A DNA stretch of 64,000 bases from Nepenthes gracilis (taxonomy: Eukaryota > Streptophyta > Magnoliopsida > Caryophyllales > Nepenthaceae). Within the stretch, counting starts at the first letter, position 1. Every line of letters starts with the position of its first letter. This document shows, in pieces, positions 1 through 10,864 of this stretch. Position numbers and translations under genes: made by a program. The stretch spans positions 28,823,540 to 28,887,539 of the forward strand of contig BSYO01000003.1 in the NCBI GenBank assembly GCA_033239525.1, written 5' to 3'. The notes under the pieces are model-generated. The model saw only the letters and a list, made by a program, of their open reading frames with translations, was not told where the DNA came from and did not search any database.

Positions 1-1440
1 CCAGACAATCTCTGCCTTTCTTTTATAAATCACTCGGTCCCGCTGGTCTATCACCTTAGTAATGGCAGCAATTACTTTTTCCTTCTACACCTAAAAAAAA
101 AAAAAACAAACAAACAAAAAACAAGTAAAAAATTCTAAAAGGAGAGATTATGCAGAAAGCATCACGAAAGATTATACCTCCCAAACTTTTCGTACGGGCC
201 TCTCAGGTCTGGCTTCAAGCCTGGCTCAGGCAGTGGTGGCGGGCCGAAAGCAATGCCCTCACGAGCGGAGCTGGCAGCGGCCTCCTCCAGGATCTCATCC
301 AGGAGCCCCTCATCAACGTCATCTGCAGCGGCAGCAGGATCCTCGGCTACGGCCTCCACTGTGGCTGCTGGAGGATCAAGGTCTACTTCCGACTGCTTAG
401 CAGGCGTCTGCATAACTGGAGAGCCGATAGATGGATCCTACGCCTTCACCGGTGGCTCTCAGGTTGGCTCAGAAAAGGTCTTCGTCTGTACCACTCGAGG
501 AACTACCTGCGGCGCGGGCTGCGCCAGGATAACGCCTTCTCCCCTGGCCTCCGGCAGGTCCTCAAAAGATTTCTCCATTCCGGTGGTATTGTTGGGGCTG
601 CTGCAAATCCCGACGGCGATGTAGTCGGGCCTCGAAGACTATGAGGAGGGCGTCTCCAACACCATCCTTTTGGGCCGCGGGCCGATAAAATTATCGTCTG
701 TTGGATGGGGGCGGATGAGCAGGCCCCTGAACACCTCCGCGCGCGTCATCATCGCCTGTAGCGGCGCCCTGAGCTTCTGAACCGGGGAAGGCGGCCCCTA
801 GTTCACCTTCTTGGCCTCTACCCTAGAAACCAAAAAATTCCGTTTGAAGTCCGAAATGTGGTCTTTGACCAATTTGGTCAACCACTCTAAGGACGCCGTC
901 TTCACCACAGACGGCGTCCCAGTGTACACCTCCAGCACCTGACCCCAATCCTTCGCAAGGGGCCAGGTCTCAGCCACACTCACAAAGAAGAACCGATTCT
1001 TTCAGTTCTTCAGTGAGTCATAGATGGCTGTATTTATCTTAAGGCCACTACGGGGGACGAGGAAGATCCACTCACCTCCCTGATTTATTTTAAAATGTCC
1101 CTTCACCATAGACATTGTCAACCTCTTAGAATGTTTGCAAAGGAAGATGCAAAGGGTGCAAATGTACCGTATGACGTTAGCATGGAGCTGGGCAACATGG
1201 ACTCGTAGAGCTTGAAGGATCGACTACAAGTCGTCCGAAAGAGGAAGACGGAGACCGCTTCTCAGGTGGGCCTCGTACACTGTCACGTGCCCTGCTGGTG
1301 GAGAGAAGGCCCTGTCATCATTGTTTGGAACTCTCCACACAATATCCTTCGGAATGTTGAACTCAACACACAACGCCTTCACATCACTCTCTCGAAGAAC
1401 AGAAGAGATGTTGGCAACAGAGGTTCAAGCCATGGTTAAC
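1..1440 (-). pseudogene. Antisense ORF of element D (gypsy-type 'transposase' domain, acidic linker, coiled coil start)
   Basis: Read on the minus strand, about 1400-1170 encodes a block with YEAHLRSGLRLPLSDDL, alike to YEAHLKSGLRL in element B and YEVHLKGGLRF in element C; I assign it to the plant 'putative gypsy type transposon' domain (Transposase_28-like). Positions 983-798 encode the next block, with WPLAKDWGQVLEVYTGTPS, parallel to WPLAKDWGRVPDIYTRMPT in B. Positions 413-162 encode an acidic Ala/Glu/Pro-rich linker. A probable intron lies at about 170-91, ending in a long T tract plus AG on the minus strand, followed by a charged segment containing IDQRDRVIYKRKAEIVW that leaves the window. 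Stops interrupt the frame, so this copy looks dead. Function unknown. Confidence 0.65.
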
Positions 1441-1774
1441 AAAGGAACTAGAATACTCCGTTCAAATGACTGGATTATTTGAACAAGAAGAGGTTGAAGA
1501 AGAAGAAGGCAAAGTAGGAAACGTGAGAGAACACTCAGAACAAGGAGGGAAATTTAAACGGTAAGGTATGAGACGCCTTAAATTGCCTCGAGAAGGCACG
1601 CCATCATTCCTGCCACGTGTCACCTCCCTAATGGGCCTCTTATAAAGTAGATCTTCTGACGCATTAATGGCCTGGAAAGCGGTCCAACCAAGAGAAGACA
1701 CGTATCCTTTTTTGGCCAGACAAGCCGGCTAATGGCCACGCGTCAATCAGAACTCGTAGAAAGTTTTTTGGATT
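1441..1774. other. Leader region between antisense ORF and repeat array of element D
   Basis: No convincing gene. The stretch lies upstream of the antisense ORF, as in elements A and B. A small minus-strand reading frame here has no recognisable domain. Confidence 0.4.
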
Positions 1775-2100
1775 CTGGGCAAAGATGGTCAACAGATCCG
1801 ATCAATTTTCTTCTCCGGATCAGACCAAAGACAATCAACAGATCCGGTCAATTCTGTTCTCCGGTTCTGACCAATGACGGTCAATGGATCCGGTCAATCT
1901 TCTTTTCTGGATCAGACCAAAGACGGTCAATGGATTCGGTCAAATTTCTCCTTCGGATTTGACCAAAGACGGTTAATGGATCCGGTCAATTTTCTTCTCT
2001 GAATCTGGCCAAAGACGGTCAATAGATCCAGTCAATTTTCTTCTCCGGATCTGACCAATGACGGTCAACAGATCCGATCAACTTTCTTCTCTGCTTTTCC
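1775..2100 (+). repeat. Tandem GGTCAA (W-box core) array of element D, about 7 units
   Basis: Units of about 48 bp repeat the pattern GACGGTCAAYRGATCCGGTCAA-like (two GGTCAA cores per unit, separated by about 12 bases) followed by a TTTTCTTCTCCGGATC-like spacer. GGTCAA is the reverse complement of TTGACC, the W-box core bound by WRKY factors. Similar arrays occupy the same place in elements A (12930-13260) and B (44130-44575). Confidence 0.8.
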
Positions 2101-2187
2101 TAGAGTCCTCCGAGATTCTCAAGCAATGAAGGGCAGTGAGGGGCATCCCATCATGAACATGCCGGAGGCTAGAGTTGTGGCTATCGG

Positions 2188-2200
2188 CATGGGGGGCTAG
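2188..2200 (+). other. Polypurine tract of element D
   Basis: GCATGGGGGGCTAG directly abuts the LTR start TGATGGG. Elements A and B have near-identical tracts at the same place. Confidence 0.75.
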
Positions 2201-3417
2201 TGATGGGTATATCGTCCAAGAATCCCAGGGCTGTCCCAAAATAGCCATTTAGATGGCGATTCTAGTGTTGGCCCAAAGAAAGGCCCAAATAGCGCTCCCT
2301 CGGTCAACGCGCTAGCGTTAGATGGCCATTCTAGTGTTGGCCCAACGGAGGTAAAGGCCCAAAAATCCCGATTTGTGAGCCCTCGAAAGGACCAAAACGC
2401 TCCTTTCATGGTTACAACGCTTTCCTAAGCGTTGACCGTCGAGACGCAAGCGGGACGGCCAACTCGCGTCTGAAGCAACGGCTGACCGTTGACCCAAGTA
2501 CTAGAAAGAAAGAGCCCCAAAAGACGGTAAATTTGATATGGGCCAGCCCAATTTGGAACAGCGACCTCGTACACGAAAAGAAAGGATCCTTTCATGGTTA
2601 CACGCTTTCCTAAAAGCTGATCTTCTCTAAAAAGGCAGTAAGGAATTCGGCGCCAACGATGGAGTCTAAACGGTCACAAGGGCATGAAAGAAAAGAAGAT
2701 GATTTGAATATCTGTTGCACTGTTTAGAAGGAAAATGATCCATCAAATCATGCCAGTCATGCCCACCAACTTAGAGAAAGCCACCATTGCCAGGCCGAAA
2801 GATCACGCCACCTTGACTAGAGAAGGTGGCTCTCCTACTATCTATATAATCTCAGAGTCTTCATTCTGGAAGACAAGCTCTCGAATACGCTCTCTAACTT
2901 AACTTCAAGAGAACATACAGAACACGCTCTCTGAGACAACAAAAAGAGACTTCCTGAAACAGTCTAAATCATGAACGCTTACAGTGCTTGAGCAAAGACT
3001 CCCTTTCTCTCTCACTCTCTGCATAAGCGTTCATCTTCAATCCCACCAAAGGCTTCCAGATCGCAGGAGTCCTTTCCGGCTCTCTGAGAATTGTTCCCCA
3101 AAGCTGCCGCGCTTTCGAGACACAGCTTCCACTCGCTCTCTGTGAGTAGTAAGTTAGAACTGGCATTCTCAATGGGCCAACACTCCCAACAAACCTATTC
3201 TCTTTCTCTGTCTTTTACTTATCAGTTCACCTTCCTCGATTAGAAGGCTTTTTACTGACTTGAGCGCCGGAGTATTTTCGGTCGGACAACCTCCCGCCGA
3301 TACACTGACCTCTTGCTCATTTTAGTGGTGTGTTGGATTCAGACTCAGAAAACAGAGCCGGATAGAACCAACCTGACAAATCCGAATCTGTTCGAAATCA
3401 GATCCAGGTACGCATCA
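2201..3417 (+). repeat. 3' LTR of element D
   Basis: Begins TGATGGGTATATCG and ends CGCATCA, as in the LTRs of A (TGATGGGTACG...ACGCATCA) and B. At about 1217 bp it is longer than those of A and B (about 950-977 bp). The right part carries the CTTGAGCG...GTATTTTCGGT...GACAACCT stretch shared by all family LTRs. CT-rich tracts lie at 2970-3030. Confidence 0.85.
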
Positions 3418-3737
3418 GACTTAAAAAATACAAAATAAGGGGTGAAAATGTTGTTTTGTAAAGTAGCATTTTTCCACTCTAAGGGCTCTTGTTATTTCAG
3501 AAAAAAAAATTTATTTGCTTGTTTACTCTATTTACTATTAGAACTAAATGGGTTTAGTTTGAAATATCAGAAAGCATATATTATGAGAGGTTATAGGGGC
3601 CTGCTTGCTCTGTTATTAACTATATCTTATAAAATTTTATTATTATTAATACTATAACTATGAGGGATAGTATCAAAAACTGCAGGTAAGCTACCCATAT
3701 TTAAAGAAGTCAATTTTTTCTTTTCACTATTTATATC
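3418..3737. other. Host intron remnant between elements D and A
   Basis: AT-rich, no exon found on either strand. It lies within intron 10 of the minus-strand diterpene cyclase gene, and its right end is the ATATC target duplication of element A. Confidence 0.5.
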
Positions 3738-4713
3738 TGATGGGTACGCCAGTAATATGTTAGTTCAAAAAGAAAGAACGACCTAGAATTACAATGGCTC
3801 ATTTGTGCCTGGATGGTTAATGCCCACCGTTGACTGGACGAAAGGTTAAGTAAGCCAAGAAAAGCCCAAGAGTAGCACGGACAATTTGCTCTTAAGACGG
3901 TTAATGCTTTCATTGACCGGAAGCGAGGTTAGTTGACCGTCTGTTGGCCAGGCCTCAAATAGGCCGAGCCCAGTTTGGCCCACTCGACCGTCCACGACTA
4001 GCAACAGTCCTCTTCCATGATTTCGCGCTTTCCACAGAAGGCAATCTCAATTATAACGGTTATCTGCAAATTTGACGTGCATCCTTGAAGGAAAGTGCCA
4101 GAATCCTCCTCCTATCTGTAGTAAACCCTAATGGTTACAGAACGCAGAAGGAAAGCAATCAAGGCAACAACCATCACTATCATAAAAGCTCCACGCCAGA
4201 AAAGATAGCGAGCCTAGTAGAGCGTGGGGATCAAACCTCTCTGCACAAGGAAGGCCGCTCAGTACAGCAACTATAAAAGGTCATGGAGTCCTCATTCCAA
4301 TGTATGCTCTGATTGGCCTACAAAACGCTCTCAATTTCTCACCAAACTCTCCACGGGAAAGCTCACATGCTTTCAAAATACAAATGCTCTCTCTCTTTGC
4401 CATGACGTTCCCAGCGAAGACAGTGCTTAGAACCAACGCGTTTCACGAGCCACCAAAGCCTCTCTCAACGAGAGCACTCTTCAATTACAAACACTCTATG
4501 TATTCTCATAACGTCTCTTTATTTTAATATTCTTAATTCGAAGGCTGTTTATTGACTTGAACGTCGGAGTATTTTCGGTAGGACAACCTTCTACCATTAT
4601 TTGACCTCTTGTTTGTAGTTGTGGTGTGCAGAATTTAAACAAGATGAACGGAGACGGACTTAGACGAATGATTTGACCTAAATCTGTTCGAAGCATGGAT
4701 CCATGACGCATCA
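3738..4713 (+). repeat. 5' LTR of element A
   Basis: TGATGGGTACGCC to GACGCATCA, 976 bp, paired with 13432-14408. The two copies show many point differences, so the insertion is not very recent. The LTR is rich in GGTCAA/TTGACC/GTTGAC motifs, for instance around 3812-3835 and 3895-3950. Confidence 0.92.
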
Positions 4714-4732
4714 TTGGCGCCATCTGTGAGAA
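4714..4732 (+). promoter_or_regulatory. Primer-binding site region of element A
   Basis: TTGGCGCCATCTGTGAGAA lies directly after the LTR end; element B has TTGGCACCGTTTGTATGAA. The TGGCGCC start fits a tRNA ending in GGCGCCA-3', but I cannot settle which tRNA. Confidence 0.6.
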
Positions 4733-4789
4733 CGCTTACAAAAAGCCAACAACTTTTCTCCACAATCTCTCTCAATTTTACCTTCCATC

Positions 4790-6190
4790 AGCCCCCTTTT
4801 TTCAGAACCTGGCGAAGTACATGAGCAGTGTGAACAAAATGCTCTAAATACTCTGCGCCCGCTAGGAGAACGTTTAGCAGGGGCTCCGCTCGTAACATTC
4901 CCCACTCTGGCCTCCAAGTTATATTGCTAGAAGAAGAAGAAACCGGCCAAGAAGATCAAGAGGGCGCCCAACACTCAGGCTCGGGAGGCCTCACACATCC
5001 AAAGCCGTTCAAGACTTGAATGACATTTAGGCAGTAGGACTTCGGAGGAAAGTCCCGAATGAGGGAATCCTCAGTACTTAAGGGCGGAGACCAGGCTTTA
5101 GGCTCAGGAGGGAGCCTCCAGAATCGTTAGATCCGCTGGTGTCAATAGCCGGCTGACTACTCGCCACGCAAGAGAAAGCATGGAATTGAGAACCTACCTC
5201 AACTCTAAAAGAACTAACAACACTACCTGCATGGATTCGCGGGTAGAGAAGATCTGAAAACGTGTGTTTAGGGATGATGAACACGCTGCAGATCTAGACA
5301 GATCTCCCTTGACGACATAGATATTGAACGTCCCATGCCGACCAAGTTCAAAATATCAACTCTTGACTCTTACGATGGGAGCGTTGATTCCATGGATCAC
5401 CTCAATCATTTTTGCACCCATCTGAGTTTACAAGGGTTGGAGGACGCAATCATGTTCCGTTGCTTCCCTCTTACACTGAAGGGAGATACTCGCATCTGGT
5501 TCTATTGTCTTCCATCAGATTCAATCCGAATCTTTCGAGAGCTTACTGATCTCTTCTTGGCACAATACGTCTCTAGCCGTCAGGAAGAGAAGCAATCCTG
5601 GCTTTTCTCCCATATCAAGAAGTAGGGAGAGAATTCGTGAAAGTTTCTGGATCGCTTCGTAGCGGAGGTGAGAAGAATACCGAGGCTTACAGAAGAGATG
5701 AAGCTTAGCAATTTCATCTATTCCTTAACATATTGGGACTTCTTTAGCCACCTGGTGCATAAGAATCCGCAGACCTTCCGGGAGGCGGAATCTATTACCA
5801 GAGCCTACGCAATAGCAGAAAAGGCCAACGAGGCTAAACGTCTTGAGCGGACCGAACAGCCTCGTTCTTTCCCAACTGTGGGAAAGGAGAAGCACAATGG
5901 TGGTGATCACTCCCATCGGAAGCAGAACAGGATTGGAGCGCTAGAACGAAGGGATTACGGGCCGATCAACCTGATGCCCCTGACTGACACATGCTCCAAC
6001 ACCCTCATGCAGATCCATGGGGAGAAATTCCTTAAGTGGCCAACACTACTTAAGAAAGCGGAGGAAGGAAATCCAACCAAGTAATGCGATTTTTATCGAT
6101 CTCTCAGACACTCTACGGAAGATTACATGACGCTTCAGTGGGAGACTAAGGAATTCATCCGGAGGGGCCATCTAACCAAGTTTATCAGGA
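4790..6190 (+). pseudogene. Gag remnant of element A (Retrotrans_gag domain)
   Basis: Capsid-like gag of a gypsy element. The core domain is read at 5335-5625 (ISTLDSYDGSVDSMDHLNHF, then a hydrophobic FRCFPLTLKGDTRIWFYCLP block) and goes on in 5668-6084 (RIPRLTEEMKLSNFIYSL, REAESITRAYAIAEKANEAK). A stop at about 5623 and a frame change separate the halves. The zinc-knuckle-like segment at about 6085-6160 is degenerate (CDFYRSLRHSTEDY, with Tyr where a second Cys is expected). Compared with element B, a deletion of about 120 bp before 4798 has removed the gag start codon region, so even without later stops the normal Gag N-terminus could not be made. Confidence 0.8.
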
Positions 6191-6469
6191 ACCCTCAGTA
6201 GAGCTTTGACACCTTAGTTGGAGAAGGACCAAAGCTTTCCCTACCACGAAACTGGGTCGTAGTTGGAGTGGTCAATATGATCACAACCCGATCGGCTAAG
6301 ACCCCAATAGATCACAAGGAATAGTAGGTTGGGTGGAAGAAACACCGCACAGAAGACAATATCATTAGCTTTAGCGATAATGATATGAGCCATGTAAACT
6401 CCCCCATGCAGATCCCTTTGCTATTTCTGCGCTCGTTTCGAACGATAGCGTCAATTACCAACTGAAATA

Positions 6470-6880
6470 AGTATTCATAGATAATGAAAATTTTTACGAT
6501 TTGCTTTACCTTGACACATTTTTCAAGCTGGGTTTAAAAACGAGTCAGTTGAAACTTGTCGAATGCCCACTTTTTGGCCTTGACGATGAGCCAATAGCCG
6601 TCCAATGAACGATCCTGTTGGAAGTCACCCAGGGCCTGCACCCAAGAATGGTGAGTCTAATACTCACCTTCTTAGTCGTTGACATTCCTTCCGTGTACGT
6701 CTGTACTTGGCCGCCCATGCCTAATAATATTCAGAGTAGTCACTTCAATACCGCATCTCAAGATAAAGTTTCCAACAATCTGTAGTATTGGAAAAGTGTT
6801 GAGTGACCAAGTCACTGAGTGTATATGTTACATGTCCCAGATAGCTCCAAGTGGCAACACCAAGATGGTAGGAGAACTTG
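6470..6880 (+). pseudogene. Retropepsin-like protease remnant of element A
   Basis: Aspartic protease part of the polyprotein. The active-site neighbourhood reads IDNENFYDLLYLDTFFKLGL; Tat proteases usually have Asp-Asn-Gly-Ser or Asp-Thr-Gly, so the Gly is replaced by Glu. Element B has the same change (IDNESF), so it probably predates both insertions. The C-terminal half (RPCLIIFRVVTSIPHLKIKF) corresponds to ILGRSCLTAFRVVTS in B. Confidence 0.65.
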
Positions 6881-7109
6881 ACCATTAAGACGAAGCAACT
6901 CTATAGCAAGTACAGTCTGGTGAGGCTTCTGATCTAATCCCACTGAATCTGGAGGACCCGGAGAGGTGTGTGCAGATTGGAGGCTCACTTACTGGGACAC
7001 TGCATGATGAGCTAACCATGTTCTTACGACAAAACGATGGCGTCGTCACACGTACCCCCACTAACATGCTTGGGATTTCGGCTGGAGTAATGGTCCACAA
7101 GTTGGGCCT

Positions 7110-7870
7110 CGATCCCGACCAAAAGCATATCAGGTAGAAGGGGAGAAACTACTCCGTGGAGAAGTTGATGCCATCTAGGAGGAGGCAAAGAAGCTGCTGG
7201 ACGTTGGCTTTATCAGGAAAGTCCAGTACCTGGATTGGCTCTCCAACGTTGTCCTGGTAAAGAAAAGTAACGGAAAATGAAAAATGTGCGTCGATTTTAC
7301 CAACGTTAACAAAGCCTACCCAAAAGACAACTTACCTTACCTAGGATCGACCTATTGGTGGACTCAACATCCGGACACGAGCTGTTGAGTTTCATGGACG
7401 CGTACTCGGGCTACAACCATATTTGGATGAGCCCAAAGGACGAGGAGTCCACCTCATTCATGACAAACGAAAACACCTACTGTTATAAGGCCATGCCATT
7501 TGGTCTTAAGAATATGTGTGCCACTTATTAAAAGTTCGTAAATAGGATGTTTGAGAAGCAGGTCGGCCGCAATATGGAGGTGTACATTGACGCCATGCTT
7601 GTCAAGAGTAAGATCACCAATGATAATATGTGAGATCTGACTGAGTCCTTCGAGGTGCTCCGCGTGCATCACATGAAGTTGAATCTCTCTAAGTGCGTTT
7701 TCGGAGTATTCTCAGGGAAGTTCTTGGGTTTCATCATCTCTCAACGAGAAATTGAGGCAAACCCGAAGAAGATCAAGGTCCTCATAAACATGATTACACC
7801 GCGGAATGTCAAAGATATTCAGAGGCTAGCCGGACGACTGGCAGCCTTGTCCCACTTCTTGGCTTAGTCG
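7110..7870 (+). pseudogene. Reverse transcriptase remnant of element A
   Basis: Ty3/gypsy reverse transcriptase. The fingers region reads LLDVGFIRKVQYLDWLSNVV then VLVKKSNGK, followed by CVDFTNVNKAYPKDNLP. The palm motif A region is SFMDAYSGYNHIWM with its Asp retained. The catalytic YxDD box reads YIDAMLVKS, so the last Asp is Ala. A small deletion near 7338 shifts the frame, and a stop interrupts the KSNGK stretch. The enzyme from this copy would be inactive. Confidence 0.85.
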
Positions 7871-8300
7871 GGGGACAAGTACCAGCCTTTCTTTAAAGAT
7901 CTAAGGGGGACAAAAGTTAACAGATTCCAGTGGACAGTAGAATGTCAGGCAACCTTCGACGAATTGAAGCAATACCTAGCAAGTCCACCATTGCTGACGT
8001 CGCCTAAAGGCGGAGAGGAGCTATACCTCTACGTGGCAGTGTCGAAGGTGGCCCTTAGCTCTATCCTCATACGCCAGGACTCTAACTCTCAACTGATGGT
8101 CTACTATATGAGCAAAACATTGACTGGCCTTGGGACATGCTACCCGCGTGCAGATAAGTTAGCCTTGGCACTTATTTTCTCCGCCTAAAAACTGAGATCT
8201 TACTTCTAGGCTAATTGCATAGTCGTTTTGACCGACCAGCCACTGAAGAACGTACTCCAGAAACCCTATATATATAGACGGATGGTTAAATGGGCTATCG
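7871..8300 (+). pseudogene. RNase H (RT-connected) remnant of element A
   Basis: Continues directly from RT. Recognisable blocks are KYQPFFKDLRGTK, FDELKQYLASPPLLTSP, GEELYLYVAVSKVALSSILI, and YYMSKTL with CYPRADKLALALIFSA, the usual gypsy RNase H (RT_RNaseH) pattern. Stops are present at about 7866 and 8186. Confidence 0.8.
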
Positions 8301-8419
8301 AGTTGGGAGAGTTTAACATTAAATTTTGACTTAGACAAGCCATCAAAAGGTAGGCTTTGATTGACTTTATCGTCGAGAGCACGACACCAGTTCTTATGTA
8401 ATAGCCCACTGAGGGCGCA

Positions 8420-8860
8420 GGATTGTATGGGGAAGAGCCAGAATGGGTCCTCAATGTGGATAGATCGTCCACGGACTCTGGTAGCGATGTCGGAGTGGTC
8501 CCGAGGACCCCACACGTGTCTAAGGTGAAGTACTCTCTCAAACTCGACTTCTCAATCACCACCAGCATTACCAAGTACGAAGTCCCGTTAGCTGAGCTAA
8601 GACTGGCAAAAGAGTGCTCCGTCAGATGACTGACTGTCTACAGTGATTCTAAGTTGGTCGTTAACCAGGTAAACGAGAGCTTTGAGGCATGCAACCCTCA
8701 CTTAGCCAAATACATGGTTAAGGCGAAGGATGCCATCCGGAGGTTTGATAGGCTAGACTTGGTCCATATTCCCAGAACTAAAAATTAGAAAGCTATCCAA
8801 CTTGTCAGGACTGCGATAGCTGAAAATCCAGAATAGTACTCGAGTGACATGTGGAAGGTC
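8420..8860 (+). pseudogene. Second, archaeal-like RNase H of element A
   Basis: The block WVLNVDRSSTDSGSD begins an RNase H fold (D-G-S-S usually, here DRSS), followed by SLKLDFSITTSITKYEVPLA and ELRLAKECSV, then LTVYSDSKLVVNQVNESFEA with the second catalytic Asp, and LDLVHIPRTKN. A second RNase H after the RT-linked one is a mark of Tat-lineage gypsy elements. Confidence 0.75.
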
Positions 8861-8909
8861 CTGAGCACTCTCAGCATGGAGGAACAGGAAGCAATATAAA
8901 TCTTTGATA

Positions 8910-10153
8910 CAGAAAGTTGGATGACGCCTTAGCAGCGATACCTAGCGGACGGAGGACTACCAGACAACCCGATCGAAGCCATTCGGATCAAGAAGACTGT
9001 TGGCTGATACACCATAGTCAATGGACGGCTGTATCGTTTGGCTACTCCACTCAGTACCTCCGGTGCTTAACTTCTAAGGAGGCAGACTACGCCTTGAGCG
9101 AAGTCCACCTTGGAATCTGCGGTTGACACATCGACGGCAAAAACCTACTGTTCAAAATCATACGTCAGGGATATTACTAGCCGACAATGAGGAAGGACGC
9201 CCTCGACTTCATGAAGAAGTGTGAAAATTTCCTGCTCCACGGTAATCTTCACCATTAACTGCCTATTGAGTTGAGATCTCTTGAAGCTCCTTGGCCTTTC
9301 GCGCAATGGGGCATTGATATTCTCAGCTTATTTTTCATTGCTACCGGGTAAAGGAAGTTTATCATCGTGGGCATCGACTACTTCACCAAGTGAGTCGAAG
9401 TCGTCCTGCTAGTCAAGATCACCGAGCACAACACTTTAGAATTCGTTCTCCAGAGTATAATCAGCAAATTTGGCATTCTCGAGGTCATAGTGACTTACAA
9501 CGAAACCCATTCTCCAAATTAAACACTTCATGAAGTATTGCACAAGTCGAGGTATAAGATAGGTTCACACTTTGGTTGCATACCCACAAGCAAATGGATA
9601 GGTGAAGGTCACAAACCGCACGCTACTCCACGTTCTAAAGACCAAGCTGGAAGACGCAGGGGGCTCATGGGTCAACGAGCTACCTTCCGTCCTATGATCT
9701 TACTGGATAACTCCAAAGGAACCGACTCGTGAGATACCATTCAATTTTTGTTATGGGACGGAAGCTGTAATTTCGGTTGAGATCAGGCTACCAAATCTAA
9801 GGGTCGAGTCCGTCAACCCACAAGGTAACTCTCAGAAAATTAAGAAACACCCAAACTTACTGGAGGAAGCTCGCGATGCTACCAAAATATGGACGACAGC
9901 CTACCATCATCAAATCGGTTGCTATTACAACAACAAGGTAAAAGCGCGGCAATTCGAAGTTGGGCACTTGGTCTTACGAAGTATCAATGCTTTGGGCAAA
10001 ATCACCAACCTGAATAAACTTTTCCCTAATTAGGAAGTCCCTTTTCTAGTCTCTGCCATTCTGCGAAATGGAGCATACAAACTCCAGATCCAGAATGGCA
10101 AGTTGGTTCCATAGACGTGCAACACGATCTACCTTAAGCACTACTTCTAGTAA
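8910..10153 (+). pseudogene. Integrase remnant of element A
   Basis: Zinc-binding N-terminus at about 9095-9240 (HLGICG, then FMKKCENFLLHGN, where the second Cys of the CxxC pair is replaced by Phe). The core has FAQWGIDILS with its Asp, FIIVGIDYFTK and VIVTYNETHSP, where the second catalytic Asp of VxDNGTxF is lost. The C-terminal part has ARQFEVGHLVLRS and NGAYKLQIQNGKLVP. Several stops and shifts occur. Function in life: joining of cDNA to host DNA. Confidence 0.8.
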
Positions 10154-10309
10154 GGGCACAGGTAAGTCGTCCATCTGTATGCTTGCACATTGTATTCATT
10201 ATTAATAAAAGAATATTCCTTCTATTGCACTGTGTTCTTTTTTTGTTCCATATGCATGTGTGTCTGTCTGCGGAGTTATACGACCTATACTGCCCCTAAG
10301 TCTAGTAGA

Positions 10310-10495
10310 TTTTTACCTATTTATGACAAAATCCTGGTCATCCAGGCAGACCATGAGCGATCATAACTAAACCCTAGTCATCTCGGAGGCCTATTGACTG
10401 TTAAATTAAACCCTAATCATCCAAGCGGCCTATTAACGGTCAAATTAAACCTTAATCATGTAAGTGACCCGTTCGCGGTCAAAATCTTATGGGGA
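10310..10495 (+). repeat. 43-bp tandem repeats downstream of integrase, element A
   Basis: About four imperfect units of roughly 43 bp, consensus like AAACCCTAATCATCCAAGCG then GCCTATTAACGGTCAAATT. Element B has about five units at 41400-41610 with the same consensus. Confidence 0.8.
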
Positions 10496-10864
10496 TTAAA
10501 TAGCAAACGTAACAACCTCTTACACAAGGACATAGTGTGGTCAGTCAACTACGGTCGATAGGAACAAAAGCACTCCGTCCGAAAAAAGGCCATCCAAGTT
10601 TACACTTGGGCAGCGCTACCAAGCATCTACTCACGGGTGTAGAACAGGCTTAATCCGACATTAGGATTCACCTTGATATCTTCTTCAAGATTTAAATCCA
10701 TTAGAGAGTGCCACAAACATTTCGAGGAAGGCGGGTGGTCAACTTATGTGCAACGCACTAAGTTAACCGGACAATGAAACGATAAGTAAATGGAAAACGG
10801 CAATAAAGGTTATGACACATAATATCAATAAAATTACCATTTTATTAATTTTGTGCATGTACAA

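Larger units (their letters stand above)
1..3417 (+). mobile_element. Tat-type Ty3/gypsy retrotransposon D, 3' part (5' end outside window)
   Basis: Only the 3' end of a plus-strand element is present: an antisense extra ORF, a tandem array of GGTCAA-bearing units, a purine tract and a full 3' LTR ending in CGCATCA. The order matches the complete elements at 3738-14408 and 34747-45673, so the missing gag-pol should lie left of position 1. It sits in the same intron of the diterpene cyclase gene as element A, in the same orientation, opposite to the gene. The right target duplication should be GACTT at 3418-3422; the left copy is outside the window. Confidence 0.8.

Noticed and set aside
150..644. 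164-codon plus-strand frame
   Set aside because: It is the complement of the acidic linker of the antisense ORF of element D; Arg/Trp-rich composition is typical of a shadow frame.
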